NCBI RefSeq assembly: GCF_038019025.1
Contig: NZ_CP150496.1
Coordinates: 1,081,501 to 1,145,500, forward strand
Direction of reading: 5' to 3'
DNA: 64,000 nucleotides
Origin: Polaribacter marinaquae
GTDB lineage: Bacteria; Bacteroidota; Bacteroidia; Flavobacteriales; Flavobacteriaceae
The translations under genes and the position numbers were made by a program. Of the stretch, positions 35,434 to 44,675 are shown piece after piece. Positions within the stretch are counted from its first letter, which is position 1. Every line of letters starts with the position of its first letter. Below the pieces are notes generated by a model. The model made no database searches. It saw only the letters and a list, made by a program, of their open reading frames with translations, and was not told the DNA's origin.

Positions 35434-36471
35434 TTATAATTTAAAATTCCATTTTACAGAATTATTATACCTTAAAGATCCATTGACAACCTCTAACGGA
35501 CTTTCAAAATTATTAGTAAACAAACCACCAGTTCCTAAACCTTGCGGTAAATTATTTTGCAAACTAAACGTGTATTGCGCAATTGCATTTAAACCAATAT
35601 TACTTTCTAAAGCCGATGTAATCCACCAATTTATATCTTTTTTTTCTGCTAATTCAATCCAAGTATCACTTCCCTTAAATCCGCCAATTAAACTTGGTTT
35701 TAAAATAATATACTGCGGATTCACTATATCTAGAACTTTTTTCTTTTCTTCTGTTGAAAAAACACCAATTAACTCTTCATCTAAAGCGATAGGTAATGGT
35801 GTTACATCACATAATTTAGCCATTTCTTCTAGTTGGCCTTGTTTTATTGGTTGCTCTATCGAGTGTAAATCTAATTCTGATAATTGCTTTAGCTTTTCTA
35901 AAGCTTCACCAGAACTAAAAGCCCCATTTGCATCAACTCTTAATTCTATTTCTTTAGAAGAGAACTCTTTTCTGATAGATTTTAAGAGATTCAATTCGGT
36001 TTTAAAATCTATCGCACCAATTTTCATTTTAATACAAGTAAAACCTGTTTTAAGTTTCTCTTCTATTTGAGTTTTCATAAAGGCTTTATCGCCCATCCAA
36101 ACCAAACCATTAATCGATATCGATTTACTTCCTTTTGTAAATTCTGACGGAAACAAATTAAAACCATTACTACTTTCTAAGGATAAAAAAGCTTGTTCTA
36201 AACCAAATTGAATTGATGGATAAGTTGATAATTTGGTCAATAAAACCTCTAATCCTAAATGAATATTTTTACAAACCCAGTTAAGTCTTTCTTCGTAATC
36301 TGCAACATCATCTATACTCAACCCTCTAAACAATCCTGTTTCACCGAATCCTTTTTTACCATCTTTACTAAGAATAATAAACCAAGTTTCTTTAGTTCTT
36401 AAAACTCCACGCGATGTTCCGCTAGGGTTTTTAAAATTTAAAATATATTTTTTATAATCTGCTTTTATCAA
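35434..36471 (-). CDS. menC: o-Succinylbenzoate synthase (MenC, enolase superfamily)
   Basis: A 345-residue enolase-superfamily enzyme that dehydrates SHCHC to o-succinylbenzoate. The catalytic Lys pair is in CIKMKIGA, metal ligands are in RVDANGAFS, SIEQP and ALDEE, and a later Lys is in YIILKPSLIGG. Dipeptide epimerases share the fold, but neighbouring menA and menE decide for MenC. It is separated from the CPBP gene by three bases. Confidence 0.9.
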   Translation of the reverse strand: MIKADYKKYILNFKNPSGTSRGVLRTKETWFIILSKDGKKGFGETGLFRGLSIDDVADYEERLNWVCKNIHLGLEVLLTKLSTYPSIQFGLEQAFLSLESSNGFNLFPSEFTKGSKSISINGLVWMGDKAFMKTQIEEKLKTGFTCIKMKIGAIDFKTELNLLKSIRKEFSSKEIELRVDANGAFSSGEALEKLKQLSELDLHSIEQPIKQGQLEEMAKLCDVTPLPIALDEELIGVFSTEEKKKVLDIVNPQYIILKPSLIGGFKGSDTWIELAEKKDINWWITSALESNIGLNAIAQYTFSLQNNLPQGLGTGGLFTNNFESPLEVVNGSLRYNNSVKWNFKL

Positions 36472-36479
36472 CTTAAAAC

Positions 36480-36995
36480 TTATTTATTTTCAATAAAATC
36501 TTTAAAATTATTAAGATACGTTTGGTCTTGTTCTCTAAAAGTACTTTTAAAATAAGGGAACATGCATGCCATTATAAAAGAATCACTTTGGCAATTTGCA
36601 TTTAACGTAATGGTTGTTTTTCCGTTATTTTCTGTAAAAAGGTAATCATCCTTTTTCAACATATTTTCTGCATCGTAAAACAAAGTTAGTTTTTCATTCG
36701 GAACATATGCTACAATTTTTTCTGTTAAATTGATTTCTTGTTCTTGATTGATAACTACAACATTATAAATACTACCTGTAATTCCTGGATTGTTTTTTAC
36801 AACCTCTACAGATTGTACTTCTGGTATCCAGTTTTTTATGCTATCGATTTTAGAGAAATTATTAAAAACCTCTGTAATAGGCTTGTCAATTTCTACTTTA
36901 GCACTGTATTTGGTTTCTTTAACAATAAGACCTGTAGCTAAAAAGGCCAAGAATAAAACCGAAATAATGATTAGAATAATTTTTATTGTTTTCAT
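36480..36995 (-). CDS. SRPBCC (START-like) family protein
   Basis: A 171-residue protein with an N-terminal membrane anchor or signal (about 3-24, IILIIISVLFLAFLATGLIV). It is followed by a START/polyketide-cyclase-like domain beginning KYSAKVEIDKPITEVFNNFS. Such domains bind hydrophobic ligands. Placement between menA and menC hints at a lipid or quinone intermediate, but that is inference. Confidence 0.85.
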   Translation of the reverse strand: MKTIKIILIIISVLFLAFLATGLIVKETKYSAKVEIDKPITEVFNNFSKIDSIKNWIPEVQSVEVVKNNPGITGSIYNVVVINQEQEINLTEKIVAYVPNEKLTLFYDAENMLKKDDYLFTENNGKTTITLNANCQSDSFIMACMFPYFKSTFREQDQTYLNNFKDFIENK

Positions 36996-37004
36996 TTTAA
37001 TATT

Positions 37005-37916
37005 TTAAAAAAGTTGACCAACAGAAAATAATATAGCAAACAAAAAAGTACTTAAAGCAACTTTTTTTAATTCTCCATCTAATTCTGAAGGTATTTTATT
37101 TTTAGAAACTGTATTGATATTTTTAATTAGAGGTAAAAATGCCATCAAAAAAACTAGTTGATATATAGAAGTAAAATCTATAAAAATATATATCAATGCA
37201 AAAACCAGTGCAGAAATAATTAAAAAGTAATGATATTTCTTAGCTTTTTTAGATCCTAGTTTTACAACCAATGTGTTCTTATTATTTACTTTATCTTCTT
37301 CTCTATCTCTTAAATTGTTTAAGTTAAGAACAGCTGTACTTAGCAAACCAACAGAAATAGCAGGTAAAAAAATAGTTAAATTCAGTTGATTTATAAACAG
37401 AAAGTAACTACCAACTACACTTAGTAAACCAAAAAACAAAAACACAAACAAATCGCCAAATCCGCTGTAACCATAAGCAGAATTACCAACTGTATATTTT
37501 ATTGCTGCAACAATAGAAGCAATTCCTAAACCAAAAAATAAGATTGAATACACGAAATTTTCGCTACCAAAAGCAACATAAATTAATGCCAATGCAATTA
37601 AAATCGTAATTATTGCAGTAACAATCATTGCGTTTTTCATTTGTTTCGGAGTAATCGCTCCAGAAGAAACCATTCTTGCTTCGCCTGTTCTGTTTTTATC
37701 ACTTCCTTTTACACCATCGCCATAATCGTTTGCAAAATTAGACAATACTTGAAACCCGATTGTTGTTAAAATAGCCAACCAAAAAATAGGCGATTTTAAA
37801 ACTGAACCTTCTGTATTTAATTCATTAAATCCTAAAGCACTACCAATAATAATTCCAGAAATAGATAAAGGAAGTGTTCTTAAGCGTGCCGCTTTTATAT
37901 AACTTTTTACATCCAT
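37005..37916 (-). CDS. menA: 1,4-Dihydroxy-2-naphthoate polyprenyltransferase
   Basis: A 303-residue UbiA-family membrane enzyme, about eight or nine helices. It attaches the polyprenyl chain to dihydroxynaphthoate, giving demethylmenaquinone. The first Asp-rich motif is in NFANDYGDGVKGSDKNR near 64-80, and the second region is LNLNNLRDREEDK near 198. It overlaps the upstream PH-domain gene by 10 bases, so translation is coupled. Confidence 0.94.
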   Translation of the reverse strand: MDVKSYIKAARLRTLPLSISGIIIGSALGFNELNTEGSVLKSPIFWLAILTTIGFQVLSNFANDYGDGVKGSDKNRTGEARMVSSGAITPKQMKNAMIVTAIITILIALALIYVAFGSENFVYSILFFGLGIASIVAAIKYTVGNSAYGYSGFGDLFVFLFFGLLSVVGSYFLFINQLNLTIFLPAISVGLLSTAVLNLNNLRDREEDKVNNKNTLVVKLGSKKAKKYHYFLIISALVFALIYIFIDFTSIYQLVFLMAFLPLIKNINTVSKNKIPSELDGELKKVALSTFLFAILFSVGQLF

Positions 37917-39418
37917 GATTTTGTACTACTTTCTACTTTAAACAAGGTATAATTATAAATATGTAATGCTTTATCAAAATCTACACATGGTAGTTTTACT
38001 TTACCAGAAGCTGTTTGAAAAACCAAATCTGCCACGTTTTTTCTTTCTTGAAAAATGGTTTGCTTCATCTTAATATTTTGTACTTTAAAAAAAGGCAAAT
38101 ATGTTTTATGAGTTTCTAAAATACCTGTACCAATTAATAGAACATCCTTAGAAAATTTAAAAATTCTTTTTCTGTAAAAAAAATGAACAGCAACTAGATA
38201 AATAGGAATAATTATTAAATTTATCCAAAAAGCATTGTATTCCTCCATGCCAAAAAAGAACAATAGATTTAAAGGAATAAAGAAAAATAAAGATCTGATA
38301 TAATTTCTGTATTTTAAGTAAATATTAGAATTTTGAAAGCTAATATCTAGTAGTTCTTTATCAAAAGACAACAAGCTTTTAACCTCGGTTACTTGTTTTT
38401 CTTTACAGCCAACAATTCTTATAATTTTATCTTTTTGCTTTTTATTTACCTTGCCACTTATTGCTTGTTTAAAAGTAATAAAAGAGATTCCTAACTTTCT
38501 TTTAATGGGATTGGTAGAAATAGTTATGTGCTGAATTTTACTTTTCTTTAAAATTACCGATTTTTTAGTAGTTAAACCTTGATAAACTTCTAATGCATCA
38601 TTTTTTATAAAAACAGTTAAGTTAAAATGTTTAAAAACAATACGTACAATAGAACTTAAAACAGCAACAATAGATAAAAACACTAACAAACCTACAATTA
38701 AAAACACACTTGTTTTTAGTGCTGAAGCATTGTTTGATATAAAATTACTTAATTCTTCTTTTTTTCCTAAACCTTTAAATAAATCGTCTACTTGTTGAAA
38801 AAAACCAACTAAAAGGGCAAACAACAACAATAAACTTTGCAAATGATTCTCTGTAAGACTGACTTTTAACAACGATAAGAAACCTATTTTTAAAAGTGGT
38901 TTATCTTGTTCTTTTTCTACCTGTTCTACTTTTAAACTTTCCTTATCACTAACTACCGTAACAATATTTTTTAAGTCTTTTGCATCTTTAAAAGAAAGTG
39001 CTTTTATAGAAATTTCTGCTTTACTAGACCCTGCAGTTTCTACATTAACTTCATGTACATTTATAATTTGCTGAATAATATTCTGCTTGAAATTTATATT
39101 CTGAATTCTATCAAAAGGAATAGAGGTATTTGTTTTTTTTATAATTCCTTTTTGTAGAACAAAATGTTTGTTTTCTACTTTAAACTTAAAGTTTTTAAAA
39201 ATTAAATAAGCACGAACTAACAAGAAGATCAATAGAACTGCAACGCCTAAATAAATATATAAAAGCGTTTCTTGAGTAATTTTAGAAAACTTTTGAATAA
39301 ATAAAAAAAGTAAAATCCAAAAAGCTTTTAAAAACTTGTAAATTAAGTTGAGATAAATTACAATAATTCCTTTTTTAGATTGTCTTCTAAATTGGCTAAA
39401 ATCGTTTGTTTTATCCAT
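37907..39418 (-). CDS. PH domain-containing membrane protein (YdbT-like)
   Basis: A 503-residue protein with three bacterial PH-type (DUF304) units, each preceded by paired membrane helices. The repeated cores are PFDRIQNINFKQNIIQ near 98, LKKSKIQHITISTNPIKR near 295 and PFFKVQNIKMKQTIFQ near 450. The function of the YdbS-YdbT pair is poorly known; proposals involve membrane-stress or export. It starts inside the upstream YdbS-like gene (8-base overlap), as usual for this pair. Confidence 0.88.
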   Translation of the reverse strand: MDKTNDFSQFRRQSKKGIIVIYLNLIYKFLKAFWILLFLFIQKFSKITQETLLYIYLGVAVLLIFLLVRAYLIFKNFKFKVENKHFVLQKGIIKKTNTSIPFDRIQNINFKQNIIQQIINVHEVNVETAGSSKAEISIKALSFKDAKDLKNIVTVVSDKESLKVEQVEKEQDKPLLKIGFLSLLKVSLTENHLQSLLLLFALLVGFFQQVDDLFKGLGKKEELSNFISNNASALKTSVFLIVGLLVFLSIVAVLSSIVRIVFKHFNLTVFIKNDALEVYQGLTTKKSVILKKSKIQHITISTNPIKRKLGISFITFKQAISGKVNKKQKDKIIRIVGCKEKQVTEVKSLLSFDKELLDISFQNSNIYLKYRNYIRSLFFFIPLNLLFFFGMEEYNAFWINLIIIPIYLVAVHFFYRKRIFKFSKDVLLIGTGILETHKTYLPFFKVQNIKMKQTIFQERKNVADLVFQTASGKVKLPCVDFDKALHIYNYTLFKVESSTKSWM

Positions 39419-39920
39419 CTATTTTATTAGTGATGAATTCTTTAATTTGTAAAGATTGTTCTTTTAAAAGGCCTTTAATTTTTAAATCGTCGCTACTATC
39501 ACCTGCTGTAAAAACACTTAAAGTTGCTAATCCGAAAAAACGAGAAATTGGCCCTTGATCTATTTCTACATGCTGTATTCTGTTGAAAGGAACCGTAGTT
39601 AAACTCTTGTACAAAAGTCCATTTTTGTAAGAGATATCTTTTTCTCTTACTGCATATTTTCTTTTTTTAAAACCTAAAATTTCGAAAATAACTGTAAAAA
39701 TTAAAAGTAATATAAGCGCAGAAAATATCCATATATAATGTTGTCCTAATTCTAACCAATCTTTATAAACTACAAAAGATGCACCAATAAACAAGATTAA
39801 GAATAGTATAAGAACGTTAATTAATATAACTTTAAAATAATTCTTTTCTATCTTCTTAAAATCTATACTTTCTATTTCTGGAAAAGAAAAAACCTCAGTA
39901 TTTTGAAAAGAATCTGTCAT
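39411..39920 (-). CDS. PH domain-containing membrane protein (YdbS-like)
   Basis: A 169-residue protein with two membrane helices (about 32-50 and 62-82) and one bacterial PH-type domain (core PFNRIQHVEIDQGPISRFFGLATL). It pairs with the three-domain partner directly downstream. The gene starts four bases past the SPOR-domain gene. Its role is unknown. Confidence 0.87.
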   Translation of the reverse strand: MTDSFQNTEVFSFPEIESIDFKKIEKNYFKVILINVLILFLILFIGASFVVYKDWLELGQHYIWIFSALILLLIFTVIFEILGFKKRKYAVREKDISYKNGLLYKSLTTVPFNRIQHVEIDQGPISRFFGLATLSVFTAGDSSDDLKIKGLLKEQSLQIKEFITNKIDG

Positions 39921-39924
39921 TAAA

Positions 39925-40305
39925 TTAATTTTGTAATGCTTCTGAAATCGCTATGGCCTTATCATTTAACAAAGCTTGTACAAAAGCATCTTGATACTTT
40001 TTTCTTAAAGCTCTGCAAGATTCTATTGCTTCTTGATACGTACTAAATGAACCTAATCTATATTTTGTTAATGAATTTTCATAGTATAGCGAGACTCCTT
40101 CTAAGTTCTCTAAATATTCATTTGTATTTTTTAATGCTGCAATCTGTACAGTAAATATTAAAGTATCTTCTTGTACTTCTACTTCTGAAACAGGAGCTAC
40201 CGTATCAATTTGCTGAATTACTTCAACAGGAGATTCTTGTTTCTTTTCTGTTTTAGTACAAAAAAGAAAAAGGAAAGTAAAACATAAAAAAAATACTTTT
40301 TTCAT
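39925..40305 (-). CDS. SPOR domain-containing lipoprotein
   Basis: A 126-residue protein. The N-terminus has a signal peptide with a cysteine near 16 (LFLFCTKTEKK), fitting a lipoprotein. The C-terminal part is a SPOR domain (FTVQIAALKNTNEYL, LTKYRLGSFSTYQEA), which binds denuded septal peptidoglycan. It is tightly spaced within the amidase-to-menE gene run. Confidence 0.85.
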   Translation of the reverse strand: MKKVFFLCFTFLFLFCTKTEKKQESPVEVIQQIDTVAPVSEVEVQEDTLIFTVQIAALKNTNEYLENLEGVSLYYENSLTKYRLGSFSTYQEAIESCRALRKKYQDAFVQALLNDKAIAISEALQN

Positions 40306-40307
40306 CT

Positions 40308-41087
40308 TTATAAATTATTGGCTTCAGCAATTAACTCTGCAATATCTTTTACAACAACTTCGGCTTCTTTTTCTTTAAATTTTATACCATCTGTCATCAT
40401 AGTGTTACAGTAAGGACATCCTGTTGCTATAATATCTGGTTTTGTTTCTAAAGCATCTTCTGTTCTTAGAATATTAATTTCTTTATCTCCTTTTTCGGCA
40501 TCTTTAAACATTTGCGCACCACCAGCACCACAACATAAAGCTGTAGATTTGTTACGTTTCATTTCTGTTAAATTAACACCTAATCTTCTAATTAAATCTC
40601 TTGGAGATTCATAAACCTCGTTTGCTCTACCTAAATAGCAAGGGTCATGAAAAGTTACTTTTTTTCCTTGTAAAGTGGTTTCATCAATATTTAAACGCCC
40701 CTCTGATATAAGGTTTTGTATGAATTGTGTATGATGAAGTACCTCATATTTACCACCTAAATTAGGATATTCGTTTTTTAGTGTATTGAATGAATGCGGA
40801 TCGCAAGTAACAATTTTCTTTACTTCATATCCGTTTAAAACTTCAATATTCATCATTGCTTGCATTTGAAAAAGAAACTCGTTTCCTGCTCTTTTTGCTG
40901 CATCTCCTGTAGAAGATTCTTCAGTTCCTAAAACTGCAAAATCTACATTTGCTTTGTGTAAAATTTTTACAAAAGCTCTAGATATTTTTTTAGCTCTATC
41001 ATCATAACTTCCTGCTGCTCCAACCCAAAACAACACTTCTGGTTGTTTTCCTTGAGCCATCATATCTGCCATTGTTGGTACGTTCAT
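40308..41087 (-). CDS. CCG-domain (heterodisulfide reductase B-like) redox subunit
   Basis: A 259-residue soluble protein with a cysteine-rich CCG domain at the C-terminus (HDPCYLGR, ALCCGAGGAQM, ATGCPYCNTMM). The first CCG repeat is degenerate (only VTCDPHSF). HdrB-type subunits carry a noncubane Fe-S cluster and handle thiol/disulfide or quinone-linked redox. It forms a pair with the membrane Fe-S protein upstream (65-base gap). The natural donor and acceptor are unknown. Confidence 0.87.
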   Translation of the reverse strand: MNVPTMADMMAQGKQPEVLFWVGAAGSYDDRAKKISRAFVKILHKANVDFAVLGTEESSTGDAAKRAGNEFLFQMQAMMNIEVLNGYEVKKIVTCDPHSFNTLKNEYPNLGGKYEVLHHTQFIQNLISEGRLNIDETTLQGKKVTFHDPCYLGRANEVYESPRDLIRRLGVNLTEMKRNKSTALCCGAGGAQMFKDAEKGDKEINILRTEDALETKPDIIATGCPYCNTMMTDGIKFKEKEAEVVVKDIAELIAEANNL

Positions 41088-41152
41088 CTTTTAAGATTTT
41101 AGTGTTTCATTTTAATTTCTATACTAGAAAATTAAAATCAAAAAAATTAATT

Positions 41153-42469
41153 CTATTCTTCGTTAGCCCAATTTAATCTATCTTGTTGGTTGTATGGCCA
41201 AGGCGCACCGTTGTTTTCTATGTTTGTCATCATAGAATTTAATTCTTGTGGCGCAGCACTTTCTTCCATAACTAAATATCTTCTCATATCCATAATAATA
41301 GAAAGCGGATCGATATTTACAGGACATTCTTCTACACAAGCATTACAACTTGTACATGCCCATAATTCTTCTGGAGTAATATAATCGTTTAATAATTGTT
41401 TGCCGTCTTCTTTAAAAGCACCACCGTTGGCATCTATATTTCTACCAACTTCTTCTAAACGATCTCTTGTATCCATCATAATTTTACGCGGAGACAACTT
41501 TTTACCTGTTAAATTAGCAGGACAAGAAGAAGTACATCTACCACATTCTGTACACGTGTAAGCGTTTAAAAGCTGTACTTTATTAAGATCTAAAACATCT
41601 GATGCACCAAACTTTTCTGGAACCTCATCTTCTGCTCCTTCTGCAGGTGCAGCATAAGGATCTGCATCCGGATCCATCATCAATTTTACTTCATTAGTTA
41701 CAGATTCTAAGTTTGTAAATTGTCCTTTCGGATTTAAGTTTGCAAAGAATGTATTCGGAAAAGCTAATAAAATATGTAAATGTTTTGAATAGTATAAATA
41801 ATTTAAGAATACTAAGATTCCTAAAATATGTATCCACCAAGATGCTCTTTCAATAAGGTGTAAAGTTTCTGCTGTAAAACCATCAAATAATGGCGCAACA
41901 AATTGACTTATCGGGTTTCCAATTCCGGCTTGCTGAAAACTTGTATCTGTTGCATTCATCACAATAAAAAGTGTCATTAAAACCATTTCGAAATATAGAA
42001 TCATATTTCCATCTGCTTTTGGCCAACCTTTCATTTCAGAACTTAAAAAACGTTTAATATTGGCAACGTTTCTTCTTGTCCAGAAAATAATTACTGCTAC
42101 AAATACTAAGAATGCTAAAATTTCGAAAGTTCCTATTAAAAATCCGTAGAAAGCGTCTCCTAAGAAACCTAAAAAGATTCTATGGGTTCCGAAAAGGCCA
42201 TCAATAATAATTTCTAAAACTTCTATATTTATGATGATAAAACCAACATATACAACAATGTGTAGAAATCCAGAAATTGGTCTTTTCACCATTTTAGATT
42301 GCCCTAAAGCAATCTTTATCATATTTTTCCAACGTTCTTGCTTGTTGTCTGTTCTATCTATTTTTTTACCTAAATTAATATTTCTATATAATTTACGGAT
42401 ATTCATCACAAAAAAGCTGATACCAGCAATTAATGCGATGGCAAAAAGGATATTTGGTAAGTACTGCAT
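41153..42469 (-). CDS. Membrane-bound 4Fe-4S dicluster redox subunit
   Basis: A 438-residue protein. About five membrane helices with NarI-like character fill the first 260 residues. They are followed by two 4Fe-4S motifs (CTECGRCTSSCP near 309 and CTSCNACVEECP near 373). This is the HdrC/GlpC-like layout, with the membrane part probably exchanging electrons with menaquinone. It pairs with the CCG subunit. Such pairs are common in Bacteroidota, but I know of no settled function. Confidence 0.88.
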   Translation of the reverse strand: MQYLPNILFAIALIAGISFFVMNIRKLYRNINLGKKIDRTDNKQERWKNMIKIALGQSKMVKRPISGFLHIVVYVGFIIINIEVLEIIIDGLFGTHRIFLGFLGDAFYGFLIGTFEILAFLVFVAVIIFWTRRNVANIKRFLSSEMKGWPKADGNMILYFEMVLMTLFIVMNATDTSFQQAGIGNPISQFVAPLFDGFTAETLHLIERASWWIHILGILVFLNYLYYSKHLHILLAFPNTFFANLNPKGQFTNLESVTNEVKLMMDPDADPYAAPAEGAEDEVPEKFGASDVLDLNKVQLLNAYTCTECGRCTSSCPANLTGKKLSPRKIMMDTRDRLEEVGRNIDANGGAFKEDGKQLLNDYITPEELWACTSCNACVEECPVNIDPLSIIMDMRRYLVMEESAAPQELNSMMTNIENNGAPWPYNQQDRLNWANEE

Positions 42470-42486
42470 GTAAATGGGGCTAATTA

Positions 42487-43443
42487 TTAGTTAAAATTAG
42501 GTTTTATTTCTTCGTCGTAAGGTTCTGGACTTTTACCAAAGATAGAAAAATGTATATATCTTTTTGGATTAAGTTTAATATCTCTTAGCAATTCTTCTAA
42601 TTCTTTTGTGGCTGCTTCTAAATTATCGTACATTCTTTTGTCGTTAATTAGTTTACCTATTGTACCGTCTCCTGAATTTATTTTTTTAGACATTGCATTA
42701 AAATTACTAACTGCTTCTTCTGCTTTTCTAATAATTTTATTAAAGTCTACAGTGTTTAAACTATCAGAAACTTTACTAAAGTTTTCAGTAATATTTTTAG
42801 TGTTTTCAAAAGTAACTTTTAAGTTCTCTTGATTATCTACAACCATGGCATTTACTGCTTGTATTGTGCTTCTAATATCTTGTATGGTTCCAGATAAATT
42901 AGAAACAGAACTATTTATACCGTTAATTGTTTTGTCATTTAAAATCTTATTAACACCACTAAATAATGTATCTGCTCTAACAATTACTCTTTCTATTTTT
43001 TGTTGTAACGGATTTAATCTTTCTCCGATAGAAGTAAAAAGACTTTCTTCCATTTCACCTTCTAAAATATCTCCAGGAACAGCCATTTCACCTTCGTAAT
43101 TGGGCACAATTGCTAAATTAGAACCACTTAAAGGATTTGGTGAATAAATTTTTACAATACTTTTTTTAGAAAACTGAAAATCATTATCTACAATAAAAGT
43201 AACAATTAAGTGTCCTCTTTTTTCTACACTCGTATCAAACTCTATCTTATCTACCTTACCTACTTTTAAACCATTTATTGTTACTGCACTAGATCTAGAA
43301 AGCCCTCCAATTTTTGCGTATTCTACTTTAAAAACACGTGACCCAGGATCTAATATATTTTGTCCTTTTAGGAAATTAAATCCCCAAACAAATATTACAA
43401 TAATGATTAATGCAATTATTCCTGTTTTTAATTCTTTAGACAT
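42487..43443 (-). CDS. MlaD/MCE family lipid-transport protein
   Basis: A 318-residue protein anchored by one N-terminal helix (about 8-25), with an MCE domain (VFKVEYAKIGGLSRSSAVTINGLKVGKV onwards) and a long helical C-terminal region (about 130-290). MCE proteins form periplasmic rings that move phospholipids between membranes. The ATPase and permease partners are not in the window. It lies 54 bases downstream of the amidase gene. Confidence 0.92.
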   Translation of the reverse strand: MSKELKTGIIALIIIVIFVWGFNFLKGQNILDPGSRVFKVEYAKIGGLSRSSAVTINGLKVGKVDKIEFDTSVEKRGHLIVTFIVDNDFQFSKKSIVKIYSPNPLSGSNLAIVPNYEGEMAVPGDILEGEMEESLFTSIGERLNPLQQKIERVIVRADTLFSGVNKILNDKTINGINSSVSNLSGTIQDIRSTIQAVNAMVVDNQENLKVTFENTKNITENFSKVSDSLNTVDFNKIIRKAEEAVSNFNAMSKKINSGDGTIGKLINDKRMYDNLEAATKELEELLRDIKLNPKRYIHFSIFGKSPEPYDEEIKPNFN

Positions 43444-43497
43444 GTATAGACGTTTTACAACAAAATTAGTGATAATTTTTGTTAGAATCTGTTTAAT

Positions 43498-44586
43498 TTA
43501 CTGCATTTTTAAAGCTTCTTTAACAGAAATTTTCTCTCCGTTTTTAACCGCAACAATAAATGCACTTTTGTAACCTTTTGATTTTGCAAGAGATAAAGCC
43601 TTTTTTACTAAATTATAAGAAGTTGAGTTACCGTAATAATACTTGTAATAACCACCTACTTTAACGCGCTCTATATTTTTTAAACCTTTAAAATTATAAG
43701 ATTTTGTAGCAATCTTATTTTTACCAGAAGCTACTTGCACTTTAAATTCTACTTCATCAAAATAATTTTTACTAGTTACATCTTCTAAAACTGTGTTTAA
43801 TTTTTGATTTTTGATGTAATTATAAATAGCATCTGCAATTTCATTTGCCATTTTTGTTTGACCGCTACTAGAGTTTAAAAACCTACCTTCTTTTTTATTT
43901 GTTAAAAAGCCCAACTCTACCAAAACACTTGGCATAATCGTTTCTCTTAAAACCTGAAAGTTATCTTGCTTAACCTTCCTGTTATTCCTCTTTAATTTAA
44001 ATGTAAAATTATTTTGAATAAGGCTTGCAATGGCTAAACTTTTATCTAAGTTTTCTTCTTGTAACAAAGACAATCCAATTACAGATTCTGCAGAATTAGA
44101 ATCGAAACCTTCATATCTGTTTTGATAATTATCTTCTAATAAAATTGCAGCATTTTCTCTTTTTGCAATTTCTAAGTTTTTTTTATTTCCTCTTAAACCT
44201 AAAACAAAAGTTCCTGCTCCGTATGCGTTTGATGTGTGCGAATCGCAATGTATTGATACAAATAAATCTGCCTTCGCATGATTTGCGATATCACCTCTTT
44301 TCCATAAATCTATAAAAACATCAGACTTTCTAGTAAAAATAACTTTAACATCTTTATATTTCTTTAAGTTAGCACCTACTTTTAATGCTACTTTTAAAGC
44401 AATATTTTTCTCTTTGTATCCGTTACCTAAATTACCAGGATCTTTTCCTCCGTGACCAGCATCTAAAACCACTACGTACTCTTTTTGAGCATGTATTGCA
44501 ATACTGTTTCCTACAAATATGAAGAGTAGTAGAAAAAGAATTTTACTTTTGATGATATTTTTGTGTTTTTGTTGGGATTGCATCAA
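43498..44586 (-). CDS. N-acetylmuramoyl-L-alanine amidase with SPOR-like tail
   Basis: A 362-residue exported Amidase_3 enzyme. After a signal sequence (about 14-34) the zinc ligands are seen in VLDAGHGGKDPG, the Glu in YKEKNIALKV, and SIHCDSH; the final Glu is in VLVELGFLTN. A C-terminal SPOR-type domain (FKVQVASGKNK, VKVGGYYKYYYG) should direct it to the septum. It cuts peptidoglycan stems during division. It heads the long minus-strand run and is divergent from lptD. Confidence 0.94.
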   Translation of the reverse strand: MMQSQQKHKNIIKSKILFLLLFIFVGNSIAIHAQKEYVVVLDAGHGGKDPGNLGNGYKEKNIALKVALKVGANLKKYKDVKVIFTRKSDVFIDLWKRGDIANHAKADLFVSIHCDSHTSNAYGAGTFVLGLRGNKKNLEIAKRENAAILLEDNYQNRYEGFDSNSAESVIGLSLLQEENLDKSLAIASLIQNNFTFKLKRNNRKVKQDNFQVLRETIMPSVLVELGFLTNKKEGRFLNSSSGQTKMANEIADAIYNYIKNQKLNTVLEDVTSKNYFDEVEFKVQVASGKNKIATKSYNFKGLKNIERVKVGGYYKYYYGNSTSYNLVKKALSLAKSKGYKSAFIVAVKNGEKISVKEALKMQ

Positions 44587-44597
44587 TAAAATTTAAC

Positions 44598-44619
44598 TAA
44601 TTTTGAATTCTTAAATTTG
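44598..44619 (+). promoter_or_regulatory. Promoter candidates for lptD
   Basis: Two -7 matches lie close together, TAATTTTG (44598-44605) and TAAATTTG (44612-44619), upstream of the lptD start at 44676. Confidence 0.4.
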
Positions 44620-44655
44620 GTGTTTCAAATATTACGCCATATTTTTATTCATTTA

Positions 44656-44663
44656 CAAAAATA
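44656..44663 (-). promoter_or_regulatory. -7 box for the amidase-led operon
   Basis: On the minus strand the bases read TATTTTTG, a TAnnTTTG match about 70 bases before the amidase start. Confidence 0.4.
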
Positions 44664-44675
44664 GTATTAAAAGCA

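Noticed and set aside
35483..36070. 195-residue open frame on the plus strand
   Set aside because: It lies wholly antisense to menC, whose catalytic motifs are intact; the product is Ser/Phe-rich low-complexity sequence.
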